Origin: Cycas panzhihuaensis
Taxonomy: Eukaryota > Cycadophyta
Length of the DNA: 64,000 nt
Direction: 5' to 3'
Assembly: GCA_023213395.1 (NCBI GenBank)
Contig: CM041465.1
Location: forward strand, 67,773,741 to 67,837,740
The notes under the pieces were generated by a model. That model made no database searches and was not told the origin of the DNA. It saw nothing but the letters and a program-made list of their open reading frames with translations. A program made the position numbers and the translations under genes. Below are positions 23,658 to 34,269 of the stretch, piece after piece (position 1 is the stretch's first letter; each line of letters starts with the position of its first letter).

Positions 23658-24549
23658 TTATTTACAAGACCTAAGTTGAATCCTAGTTGGTAAATGTGAA
23701 TAAAAGGGATTTAATCAGGTGTCTATAAACTGTTATCCCCAATGCTTTATAATGAGGCAATATGGATTTTTTTTTTTTTTGCTTTTTCACTTTTTCTTTT
23801 TCACCTTTTTTCCTTTTTTGGTCGCTTATTGGTTGATTGACTATGTGTGCACAAACTAATGAGAAACTAGCTAGACATACTAGATTTAATAAATTGATGC
23901 GATTGACTCACCAACTGACTAGGTGCATACAGACTACTAATAGACTAACCAGGTACACTAGGTATAGGCTTGTCTAGTTTGTAGGCCCTCTGATATACTA
24001 ATCCTAGTTATAAATAGTATCAACTTATATAGGTAAATGCTCTACTCTACATTCATACTACCCTATCTCTAGGGTACATAGACAGTAACTTTCCAAGGCT
24101 AACCACTTACTAATGTACTACAAATTACAGATGGTTAATAGGTTTCTTATGGTTACCTATACTAGGAAGGCCTATCTAGGGGGTCCTCATATATACTCGT
24201 AGGTACATGGAGGCACAATTACATAGCCAGGTTCTGTCTAAGGTTTGATTCATGAGTGTAATCTCTAGTCCTTCATGCAAGGGATGAAAAAGCCATAATG
24301 TGCTTAACCCAAAATGACAAATCCTCATAATATTTATAAACCCCTGACATAGGGTATCTATTTAAATGCAAAAGAAAACTACTTGGTGGTAGTGTTAGGG
24401 TAGCTACCTAATTGTAGTGTTTCATACCCCCAAAAAGAAAGGTAACTAAGTAGAAACTAAATGAGAATAGGTACTGATAAGAAAAAATTGATGGAAAAGA
24501 AATTAATTATTTAATACCTTTAACTCTTCTATGAGGTATGGATCGACCA

Positions 24550-24561
24550 CTCTAATACCAC
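24550..24561 (-). other. chromovirus C primer-binding site
   Basis: Minus-strand tggtattagag lies next to the 5' LTR and is one base from the initiator-Met PBS core. Confidence 0.75.
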
Positions 24562-24562
24562 T

Positions 24563-24942
24563 TGGTAGGATACCACTCTTAAATAATAATTGTGCACTAA
24601 CATAACATGCAAATAACTCTAAAAGAGCACTTGTATTGTAATATCCTTTGAGGGAGAAACCTCCCAATTAATGTAATGATAATGATATTTTAGATATCCT
24701 ACTCTAAAGATTACATAAATATATGTATGGCTCTATGCTCACTACACAACCTCCTCCTTATGCATGTGGGATATTACATGAATATATATAGTGCTCAATG
24801 ACCACTACACAACATTCTACTTATGCATGTGGAATATTCAAAATAGGGAAGATGTAGAAGAAATAAAAAATGTAAGAGAAGGTAAGAGAGAGAAAAAGTA
24901 GAAGATATAAGAGAAGATAAGTTAGGGGTTAGATCCCTAATA
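24563..24942 (-). repeat. chromovirus C 5' LTR
   Basis: Partner of 18404-18786. The right end reads ccctaata instead of ccctaaca, one substitution. Confidence 0.92.
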
Positions 24943-24947
24943 GAGAA
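24943..24947 (+). repeat. target-site duplication of chromovirus C, right copy (gagaa)
   Basis: Matches 18399-18403. Copia B resumes from here. Confidence 0.9.
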
Positions 24948-25310
24948 TAATCATCTATTCTTATCAAGATTTGTTGCCCATAAAAAGGAAGAATATTATT
25001 AGTATATTAACTTTGGTTGCTCTATACATATGACCCATAAAGAATAAATATTTCAAACTATTGACAAGACTAGAAAGGGCTCAATTATGTTTAGTGATGA
25101 TGCATCGCATGAATCTACTAGAAGAGGCAAAGTTATCATCATGACAAATTCAAGTGAAAATAGATATCTTAATGAAGTTCTCTATATTCTAACTCTTAAG
25201 AAAAATATTTTATCAATAGGACAAATGATGGAACAGGACTATAAAGCTATATTTGACAATGGTAAATGCACTATCAAAGACGAGGAAGAATAAAGTTGTT
25301 GTTACAAAAG
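24948..25310 (+). pseudogene. copia B protease
   Basis: After the nested element the copia reading resumes with YINFGCSIHMTHKE (about 25000), at the place of the copia protease active site, where the usual aspartate before SGCS/GCS-HMT is not readable. An open stretch (25087-25293) continues with LNEVLYILTLKKNILSIGQ (about 25172), typical of the end of the copia protease domain. Confidence 0.75.
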
Positions 25311-25369
25311 AAAAAATAACTAACTCCTTTAGATATCTATGTATTGAAGGTGACAATCAAATTAGATAG

Positions 25370-26300
25370 TGATATGTAACACAAAAGATTTGGCCACCTA
25401 AACTACGAAAGCTTAGCTCTTATGAAGAAAATGAATATGGTTGAAGGACTACCATAAATTAAATCTGATAAGGACATTTGTGAAGGTTGCCTCCTAGGCA
25501 ATCAATGTAGGGAAAGTTTTCCTGACAAAAGTTATAGATCAAAAAGGCCACTTCATTTAATCTATACAGATCTTTGTGGTCCTATAGATGTCCCATCACT
25601 AGTTGGTGCAAAGTATTTCCTTACATTCATTAATGATTATACAAGAAAAACATGGGTCTATTTCTTGAAATTTAAAATAAATGCATTTCAATATTTTGTA
25701 GACTTCAAAACCTTTATAAAAAAGTAAAGTGGACACAAGATACTCTTCTTAAGATCAGATAATAGGAGAGAGTTTATTTCTAATGAATTTAATACATGTT
25801 ATACATACCATGGAATTAGAAGACAATACACAAACCCCTATACTTTACAACAAAATGGGATTATTAAACAGAAAAAGTACACCATAGTTGAGATGGTTAA
25901 GTGCATGCTAAAAGATAAGAAGTTGGGATACAAGTTTTGGGTAGAAGTTATCCACACTACAGTTTACCTCCAAAATAGGTGTATCATTAAAGCCCTTATG
26001 TGGATGACACCCAAAGAAGTATAGATTAGTTACAAACCTAGTATCTATCACTTAGGAATTTTTAGATTCCTAGCCTATGCCCATGTTCCTAAATAAAAGA
26101 GGACCAAACTTAATGACAAGAGCACTAAGTGTATATTTATTGGGTATAGTGATATTTTAAAATCATATAAGATATATGATCCCAAAGAAAAAAAGGTCAT
26201 GGTTATTAGAGATGTTGTATTTAAAGAGGATAATTACTATCACTTAGATTGTATCCAAGATAAAGGCAAGAATGTTATGATAAACTTTATCTGATCTCTT
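25370..26300 (+). pseudogene. copia B integrase
   Basis: The pre-integrase zinc region reads HKRFGHLNYESLALM (about 25384) followed by CEGCLLG (about 25478), keeping H and C-x2-C. The core has LHLIYTDLCGPI (about 25550), FINDYTRKTWVYFLK (about 25628), LRSDNRREFISNEF (about 25750) and LQQNGIIKQKK (about 25848), matching the three acidic positions of the copia integrase, though the glutamate is replaced. A TAA and a few other stops interrupt an otherwise long reading. Confidence 0.85.
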
Positions 26301-26469
26301 AGGTCCACATATATACCACTTAGATAGGATACAAGGTAAAATGTTAGTGTATTAAGGCCAAGTGATGAGGGAACCTCCTCTCAACCTCAAAGATTTCCTA
26401 AATGGGTGCAAAGAAGTCATGACTTGGATAACATATTAGATAATAACTATGATAGGAGATCTACTCATT

Positions 26470-27350
26470 CACATTAGGTTAACTTCACCCTTATGAGTCA
26501 AGTAATGGAATCCCATAAACTTTACACTTTTGAAGAGGTAAACGCTCATGATGAATGGAGGAGAGCTATGGAAGAAGAATATAACTCTATAGTCAATAAT
26601 GATATATGGAAACTCATTGGTCTTCCTCCCAATAAAATAGCCCTTGGAACCAAATGGGTTTATAAGACCAAATTCAAATCTAATGGATCCATTGATAAAC
26701 AAAAAGCTAGACTCATTACCCAAAGAGAAATCATAGATTATAGTGAAACTTTTGCACCTATTACTCAGATAGAAACTGTTTGTATGATGTTGAGTCTATC
26801 TACTTAAAAAGGCTGGGATGTTAATTAGATGGATGTTAAAAGTGCCTTGATGGCTACATTGAAGAGAAAATTCATGAACAACAACCAAAAGATTTTGAAG
26901 TTAAGGGAGAAGAAAATAAAGTGTACAAATTTAAAAAGGCACTTTATGGTTTAAAATAAGTACCTAGAGCATAGTACTCTAAGATAGACAAATATTTCAG
27001 AGACCAAGGATTCGAAAGAACTAAATTAAATTTGAATCTATAGATTAAAATTGAAGGAGATTCCATATTAATTATGGGACTTTATGTTGATGACCTTGTT
27101 TATATAGGAAATGATTCCCACCTCTCTTAAAAATTTAAAGGTGACATGCAAAGAGTTTGAAATGACTAACTTGGGGTTGATGCATTACTTCCTAGGATTG
27201 AAAGTTTGGCAGAACAATGTTAGTATCTTCATTGCTCAAAGGAAATATACCTTGGACTTACTCCTAAATTTCAAGATGAGTGATTATAAGGCTTTATCCA
27301 CACAACAGAAGTTGGTATTAAACTATCCAAACTTGATGATTCTACACCAG
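26470..27350 (+). pseudogene. copia B reverse transcriptase
   Basis: A long open part (26493-26807) carries MEEEYNSIVNNDIWKLI and GTKWVYKTKFKSNG, and ends with YSETFAPITQIETV. Then MDVKSA (about 26830), a frameshift, KKALYGLK (about 26937) and the catalytic GLYVDDLVYIGND (about 27080). This is the copia-type RT (RVT_2 family). A TAA and frameshifts near 26806, 26850 and 27115 inactivate it. Confidence 0.88.
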
Positions 27351-27369
27351 TGGATCTTAAATTATATAG

Positions 27370-28015
27370 ATAGTTAATTGGGAGCCTAATATACTTGGCA
27401 TCTACACAACTTGATATCATATATGCAGTTAGTGTTATATCGAGATTTATATAAGATCCTAAATCTACTCATTAGCAAGTGGCTAAGCATATTCTATAGT
27501 ATCTAAAGGGCACGATACAGTATAGGCTACACTACAAACCTTCACTAAATTTTAAATTAATTGGGTATACAGATTCTGACTGGGCAGGTGACATTGATTA
27601 TAAAAAGTCAAATTCTAGATATACATTCAGTTTAGGTTCAGTAACTATTGAATGGAGTTATAAAAGTAAAATACCATCTCTTTATCTATAATAGAAGCAA
27701 AGTATAAGGCAACAATATCAAGCACATGTAAAATAATTTGACTATGTTGTCTACTACATGATTTTTAATTAGAATAGAATGGTTCTACCAAGATCTAGTG
27801 TGATAATCAAAGCACTATTCAAATGATGCATAATCTAATCTTCCATGGTAAAACTAAACATATTAAGACATAGCATTATTTCATTTAGGAACTTGTACAA
27901 GCAGGCAAAATAGAGTTGGTTTATTACAACAAAGAAGATTAGGTAGTAAACATCTTTACAAAGGCACTTGGAAAAGTTAAGCTCCATAAATTTAGAGAAA
28001 AGCTTAGAGTTATAT
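27370..28015 (+). pseudogene. copia B RNase H
   Basis: The words GYTDSDWAGD (about 27563) and the end VNIFTKALGKVKLHKF (about 27950-27995) mark the copia RNase H. In working copies it removes the RNA template during reverse transcription. Several stops break the frame. Confidence 0.82.
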
Positions 28016-28027
28016 ATAATGAATATT

Positions 28028-28038
28028 ATGGGGGATAA
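28028..28038 (+). other. copia B polypurine tract
   Basis: The sequence atgggggataa lies just before the 3' LTR. Confidence 0.65.
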
Positions 28039-28322
28039 TGTTAGATATAATTTTCATTATCTTATGTTAAAGATTGTGCAAATGCTTTGGAAGTATGTGG
28101 GATGCCTATAGCTAACTATAGTTGGCATATACCAAGGTAAGTATTATTTTTTTAATTTTAAAATGTGTCAGTGAGGTGGGCTCCCACCCACCTCCCGTCT
28201 TATAAATAAATTATGCATATTACACTAGTGTTTTTCAACACCACCTCCAAAGTTTGGAATTATGTTAATTTTCTTCACAAATATAGAATAGTCTTGTTCT
28301 GCTCTATTCCCTGACTACTTCA
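28039..28322 (+). repeat. copia B 3' LTR
   Basis: It starts tgttagatataatt and ends ...gactacttca. It aligns with the 5' LTR throughout and keeps the hairpin and TATA-like word. Confidence 0.92.
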
Positions 28323-28327
28323 ATACT
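28323..28327 (+). repeat. target-site duplication, right copy (atact)
   Basis: Identical to 14495-14499. Confidence 0.9.
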
Positions 28328-29099
28328 ATCACATTTTTAACTATAACTTTTTCATTGGAGTGTTAGATTTAGGTGTTGCTAGTTATATTGGAAAGTTAAT
28401 TTTGAAATGGTCAAAACAAGTGGTCACAAGGTATACTTTAGAGATTACAAGGTATACTTTGAGCAAAGTAGTTTTAACGTGATAAAAGATATAATTTTTG
28501 ACTTTTTTAGATATATTTTAGTATTTTTTGATATTTTAAAGGCTCTTAATTGTATGATAATAATATTAATGATAAGTAATGAAAGAAAGAGTAAGTTTCA
28601 TTTAAAATGAAGATATTTAGGACTCATTTATGATATTTGAAGGCTTAAAATAGACAAATTTTGATGAAAATTTCATAATATAAGATATAGTTTATGTGAA
28701 ATTAGACACCTCATCAAATCTCATAATTAGTAACAATAAATTATTCAAGTTATAATGAGAACATGATAGCCCAAGCAGGATTAATCATCTTGTAAAAATA
28801 AACTGGCATCTGGTATTTTATCATTGATGTGAAATCATAAAATAGGCAATAAGTTTGTGTGATATTAAAAATCCATATGTTAATAATTTTAAGGTATGTG
28901 TTATTGATACAGCATGCATGATTTATTAGTGATAGGTATGTGGACAATAAAATCAACATTTTAAAACTTCAATTTATAAAGACATGACTATGATAAGATT
29001 TCATGTTGGCATGAGTTGAAGGGCATATACGAATGAAACTCTTGAAAATATTGATATTATAGCATATGTAAAAGCATGTGGATGTGAAGAGACAAATAA
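28328..29099. other. unassigned AT-rich sequence
   Basis: No gene is seen. The words taactttttcattgg and gtgttagattt resemble leader sequence of gypsy-type elements such as that at about 10980-11040, but I cannot define an element. Confidence 0.3.
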
Positions 29100-31178
29100 A
29101 AGATTAGAATAGGAACATTTATCAAAACATTTTGAAGTTAAAGATCATTTAATTAAGGAATTATCAGACCTGGAAAAGAAAATTCAAGAGAAAGGGAGAT
29201 CCTAAACCTTAGACTAGAATGAGAGAAGTCTCATAAGGAATATAGAGGAAGTGTTGAACAAGGAGTAGATTCATTGGAGACAGAAATTAAGGGCTCTCTG
29301 GCTGGCAAAAGGTGATAGGAACATAAAGTTTTTTTACATGATGACGTTGAAGCATAAATCCTGTAACCAAATAAATACCCTTCTAAATAGAGAAGGTGAG
29401 GAGGTTTCTGCAGAAGGGGAGATGAAAAATGTAGTGATGGACTATTTTAAGGAGATTCTAAAGGAACTTGGATGCCAGGATGACACCTCTAGGGGAGATC
29501 TTCTGAGTCTAATTCCTATACTAGTGGATGAGGAGTAAAATAGGGCTTTGAATGCCCCCTTTTCTCAAGAAAAAGTAAAGAAGGTAGTGTTCAGAATAAA
29601 GAAAGACAAAGCACTTAGCCTAAATGGTTTCCATGTAGGCTTCTTTCAGGAATATTAGGATATCATTAAGGAAGACCTCATGATAGCTCTTAGAGAGCTT
29701 TAGGAGAAGTGAAAGATTCATGGGTAGTGGTAGGCCACCATTTTAGTTTTAATCCTAAAAAAAGTTAAAGCAAATTAGGTTGATGACTTTAGACCTATTA
29801 ACCTTTGTAATGTTAAATATAAAATTCTAACTAAGGTTCTGGCAAATAGATTAAAAAGAATCCTTCCTCTGATAATCTCTCCAAGCTAGGATGGATTTGT
29901 TAAGGGGAGACAAATCCTATATGGTATTATTATCATCCATGAGACAATCCACTTGGCTCACCAAAGAAAGGATTCAAGGATGATAGTCAAGATTGCCCTG
30001 TCTAAATCCTATGATAGAGTTTCCTAGAATTGCCTTTTGGATTGCATCCAAAGATTTAGTTTTGGGGACGAGTAGAAGGAATGGGTAGAATGCTACATCT
30101 TAAATCCCAAATATTCGATTATAATTAATGGTACCTTGATTACCTTCTTCCCTAGTTATAGGGGATTATGCCAACGATATCCCTTATCTCCTTATCTATT
30201 CATAATTTTGGCAGAACTATTGGGAAGGGCAATGGAGGAGATGAGGAGAAGAGGCACAATCTAAGTAATTAAGCCTAGTTCTAACATTAACAATATTGTA
30301 TATCATCTGTTTGTAGATGATAACATTTTATTAGGAAAAGTAGCCTTAGGTGAAGCTCGCACTCTTAAAGAAGAACTTGTGAGGTTTGAGAAAGCTACAA
30401 ACTAGAAAATAAACCTAAACAAGAGTAGTGTCTTATTTGTGACCACAAAAGGGGCCACTAAAAGGAGGATCAATATGATTTTAGAAATACTAGTCCAAAA
30501 CTTTCCTACTATCTATCTTAGCATGCCCCTATTTATGGGAAAGATGGAGAAGGATCTATGGAACCCCATCATTAAGCGAGTTCTAAGAAAGCTTGTTGGG
30601 TGGAAGGGATATTTATTAAGATAGGTAGAAAAGGTTCAACAACTGTCTACTTCCCTTAAGAGCATTCTAGTATATGTGATGTCTATTTTCAGGATGCTAA
30701 CAGGGATTATTTCTACTCTAGAAGAAATCTAGAAGAGATTCCTATAGTCAAGTGTAGAGGAGAGGGATAGAACCCACCTAGTGGCTTAGGACAAGGTTTG
30801 TCTCCTTAAATAGGCCAGAAGTCTAAATATCTAGAGCATGACATTTCTCAATAAGACTCTGATAGAAAAAGTTAGATGGAGACTAATGAAGAATAAAGAT
30901 GGCTTATGGGCTAAAATCATTACTTAGAAATATCTCTTGGGAAAGTAGTTTTAAAGGATGACATCATTTTATCATTAGAATTTACTATATGGAGAAGCAT
31001 TCTCTATGCAAGAAAGATGCTTATCTCAGGAGTATAATGGAAGCTGGGGGATAGGGCATCCATAAAATTTTGGGAATATATATAGTGCGATCCCATGTAG
31101 TTAAATAGAAGGCTGGAGATAAGCCATATCCAAGACATCTGCAAAAGAACCTACAGTATTAAGGTAAAAGATTACTGG
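29100..31178 (+). pseudogene. L1-type LINE reverse transcriptase, 5'-truncated and cut by D1
   Basis: The + strand reads LRALWLAKGDRNIKFFY (about 29287), the region just before the LINE RT. Then come [18 protein letters not shown] (about 29781), [18 protein letters not shown] (about 29891), SPYLFIILAELLG (about 30190), the catalytic LFVDDNIL (about 30310; FADD in most plant L1s) and YLSMPLFMGK (about 30514). Further LINE-like sequence runs to 31178, where the LTR of D1 begins. The endonuclease domain is absent. Many stops are TAG or TAA at glutamine or tryptophan positions. The remaining 3' part, if present, lies beyond the nested elements. Confidence 0.9.
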
Positions 31179-31696
31179 TGTTTCCCAACTATCAAGAATA
31201 GACATGGGTGATTCGACTCAAGTAAGTACAGGTATGCTTCTATCCTCACTCCAAGTGGCTTTAGAGGTTGTCGATAGAGACGCATTACACATTGATTGGT
31301 TGATTATATGATCATTATGCATTATTTACCTGTGCATATTGCATCTTGACGCTTTTAGCCTATGATGACTCAGGATACACATCCCATGATACACCATGAC
31401 CCTCTGCCATATATCCATGATGTCCCTAAGCACTTTTGGCCCTCGTAGCCCATTTCGCATCATTCCTTGGCGTGACATAGTCCTTAATACCCTATTTAGG
31501 CCCAACTGTCATTGTTATGTGCTATTTGTTTCCTCTTTGGAGTCCTTGAGCACCGTTTTCTCACCTATTGTTGTCCCTTTAGGTTCCATGACCCCTCTTT
31601 ACTACCTTATCATTGCATTACTATCTTTTAGGGTCTAGAACCCTCTCCTAAAAGCCTCTAGGACTCTCCCCCTTTTATTTTTCCCTTAGTTTTGGC

Positions 31697-31760
31697 TACA
31701 CCATTGTAAACTTTGTGGTACTACTGCAAAGTTTGTGGTACTGCAAAGTTTGCTATAGCA
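31697..31760 (+). promoter_or_regulatory. U3 motif cluster in D1 LTR
   Basis: aactttgtggtact, gcaaagtttgtggtact and gcaaagtttg occur within 50 bp. The same ggtac/aaagttt elements recur in each LTR of the family upstream of the TATA-like box (here gtttaaaaacc near 31888). Confidence 0.6.
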
Positions 31761-32868
31761 CAACTATCCAAAACTCTTTTTTTATCTAGCCACAGCTAAT
31801 TTTGTATTAAATACGAAATTGCCATATGGCGTTGGGTTGTTTCCCACCCAAGATGAACCCTAATCACTCGCTGGGCTAGGGTTGGGTTTAAAAACCTAAA
31901 ATTCACCTCATTTTATTTCTTCTTACTCTCTCTTTTCTCTATCTTCTCAAAGAAAAGTTCTGAACAAATTTTAACCCTATTGTACTTGCTCCACACTCTA
32001 GCTATTAGTTCTTACAAGGCAAAAAATGTGAATTGCAAGTTTATAGCAGTGCTTGCTGAGATAGAGCCATGTTCTAAATTCTTTACCAAGCCTTAAACAC
32101 CATTTCTTTTGCAGGTTATACTTCTTTTTTGTGGTATTAGAAGGATTTTCTAGCAAACCCCTGAAGGGAACCCCCCTTTCAGCTAGTTTGCCTGGTAGAT
32201 CTACCTCAGAGCCATCCTTACCAGGTATCTATAAATCTACCCTTGCTCCTTTATTTCATAGCATAAACATCCTTTTACTTGTCTTCTCCTGCTTGCATAT
32301 ATGAAATTCTCCTTCATCTTTCCATATTAGGAGGTAAACCCTCTTTTCCATCAGCTCATCCCTCTTCTTCCCAAAGTTTTCTTAAGGTCCATCCAAGGAG
32401 GTGGTAGGAAAAGTGGCTCGTGGGAGAGTGAAAGGAGTTTTAGGTAGGGTTTTGCACCCATACACCTTCTCCTCAAGCACAACCCCCTTCTCTCCTTCCC
32501 TATACCTTCCTTGTTTACCTAGAAACTTTTGGGGTAGGGAGCTCCACTGATTTCAGCATTAACAGACCCTTACTATGCCTGTAACTAGCCATCTTTTGCC
32601 CATTTTTCTTCAAAGAGGAGAACATATATCTATATACATTTTCTTGTGTGCATTTGTTCCCACATGCAACTAATGCCCCTTAGGAAAGGGCAAACCTTGT
32701 GTTATGCAAGTTTTATACACTTTGGAGCGAACAAAGACCTCTATTGCAAGTACGCCTCCCTTTCCCTATTATTATTATTATGCTTTAAAATTCTAAATAG
32801 AAGCATTTCATTCTTTCCTTTTGGTTCCTTTTACATTTGGGTATTGGGGAAGGTAAGGAAGAGCACCA

Positions 32869-32879
32869 CCCCCCCCCCC
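32869..32879. repeat. poly-C run
   Basis: Eleven C in a row lie in the D1 LTR. Confidence 0.9.
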
Positions 32880-34017
32880 TATAGTGTTTCTTTCACTATA
32901 CTATCCACAGCAAGGCATGTCAAGGAGGCAAGCTTGGATCATAAAGGAAGTAGGAAAGTTGTTACACCGACTGTCTGATTTCTAGGTACATTTTTCCTGC
33001 CTGGTCCATCCTCTTCTCACCCTTCTTCCCCCATTTTTTTACTCTCAATCAAAAAAAGAAAGACTAAAGAAAAATATAGCTTGCATTCCATCATTTATTG
33101 TTTGCCTCATTTAGCTGCATAGAGGAAAGGTACTCAACTTATACAAATAGGTATTATTTCTCTCTCACCTAAACCCTCACTCCTGCTAGGATTTAGGCGA
33201 GACGAGTTGTGCATCCTTCCACTTGCACCTTGCTTTCCTCTTGAATGCTATCAAGTAGGCTTGAATTTACACTTGCATTCTCTTCCTTGGTTACTTGCTT
33301 TCCTTTCTTTTTATGTTCATGATAGATAAAGAGAGGGAGGTTAGTACTTAGGAAAGACAGAGCGAGTGTGTTGTTTCTTTTGAATTCATTTTCCTTACTA
33401 TTAGGAAACAAAATATAAATAGCAATAACTTGCACCCCTACACTGTCTTGCTACTTAACAAAAACAAACAAAGTAACAAACTACTTTACTTTATCTCCCA
33501 TACCTAACTTCTATCTTAGGTGTAGGCGCCTTGAGGGTACCACCCCCTTAAGGTCCTCTTTCCTCTCTTTTGGTGAAGCTTCTCTCGCTTTACCTTTAGC
33601 CCAAGGTTGGTCCTTAGCCTAACTTCTTCTTCATTCACCCACACCACTAGTCACCTATGGCTTGTGTGTGAGTCTTATTTTTTGTTAGGACTTATCCCAC
33701 TAATCTCCTCTTCACGAGAGGAGATGTGTCCTTACCTCCATCCTCCTTCCTCGACTATCCAAGATAGAAGGGCCCTTTTAGACATTCCTCAGTAAATCGA
33801 GGAGATCCCTCTCTTGCCCAGCTCTGAATCAAGGAGATGTTTACCTGAAAGGAAGTTTGTGCACCACTTGTAGGTCCTCAAACCTATGTTCTAATGCATA
33901 GACACCCTTTGTGGGTGATCATTTTTCTTTATTCTTGTAGATCCTTCAACCACGAAGTTGTTAGTTGTGTTGGCTTGATCTCTTCTAATCTGGTGACCCC
34001 CAAGAGGTGTGATTCCA

Positions 34018-34269
34018 CTAGTGATCATACTGGGGACTCATCATTAATGGATCTATCCTTTTCCCTATTCTATTGGTGCTACTTCTCTTTCAGTAGCTCT
34101 CCTCGATTCTTTGGGAAGCCCCCAACGCTTGTCATTTTACCATCTCTTTTTCTTCCAACCCTTAGGAGAGACTCATATGCGATGATTTTCTCACCATTTA
34201 TGAGGCCTCCCTCCTTTGTTGGAAGACTCTCCTTACCATCCTCTTCCATTGTCTAATTCTGAATCGACC
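34018..34269 (+). other. D1 primer-binding region and leader
   Basis: The stretch ctagtgatcatactgggga directly follows the LTR. Its tactgggga end resembles the PBS of other Tat-lineage elements (tggcgac...ctgggga). About 230 bp of leader precede the gag ATG. Confidence 0.55.

Larger units (their letters stand above)
18404..24942 (-). mobile_element. Ty3/gypsy chromovirus C nested in copia B
   Basis: LTRs of about 380 bp (18404-18786 and 24563-24942) flank a minus-strand gypsy interior, with a perfect 5-bp duplication (gagaa). A PBS on the minus strand (about 24550-24561) abuts the right LTR and a polypurine tract (about 18790-18802) abuts the left one. Domains on the minus strand from right to left are gag, protease, RT, RNase H, integrase and a chromodomain. 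Stops and frameshifts are present in all. The order RT-RNase H-integrase and the chromodomain place it in the chromovirus branch. Confidence 0.93.
14500..28322 (+). mobile_element. Ty1/copia element B with nested chromovirus
   Basis: LTRs at 14500-14804 and 28039-28322 align end to end, and the element is flanked by a perfect 5-bp duplication (atact). A PBS-like word follows the 5' LTR and a purine tract precedes the 3' LTR. Interior order: a long leader, gag, [chromovirus C at 18404-24942], protease, integrase, RT, RNase H. Without C the element would be about 7.3 kb. Every domain has stops, so it is dead, but it is less decayed than copia A. Confidence 0.92.
31179..34017 (+). repeat. D1 5' LTR
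   Basis: It starts tgtttcccaactatc and ends ...tgtgattcca. The same order of blocks is found in 43350-46410, 50404-53506 and, reversed, 39638-42717: an aactca[ag]gtaagta stretch near the start, the aaagtttg motif cluster, a TATA-like box, ggttttgcaccca, and cctatgttttgatgca-like words near the end. ORFs in it are short and not shared between copies. Confidence 0.88.

Noticed and set aside
32646-32978. 110-residue + ORF in the D1 LTR
   Set aside because: No counterpart in the other LTRs; it runs over a poly-C tract.
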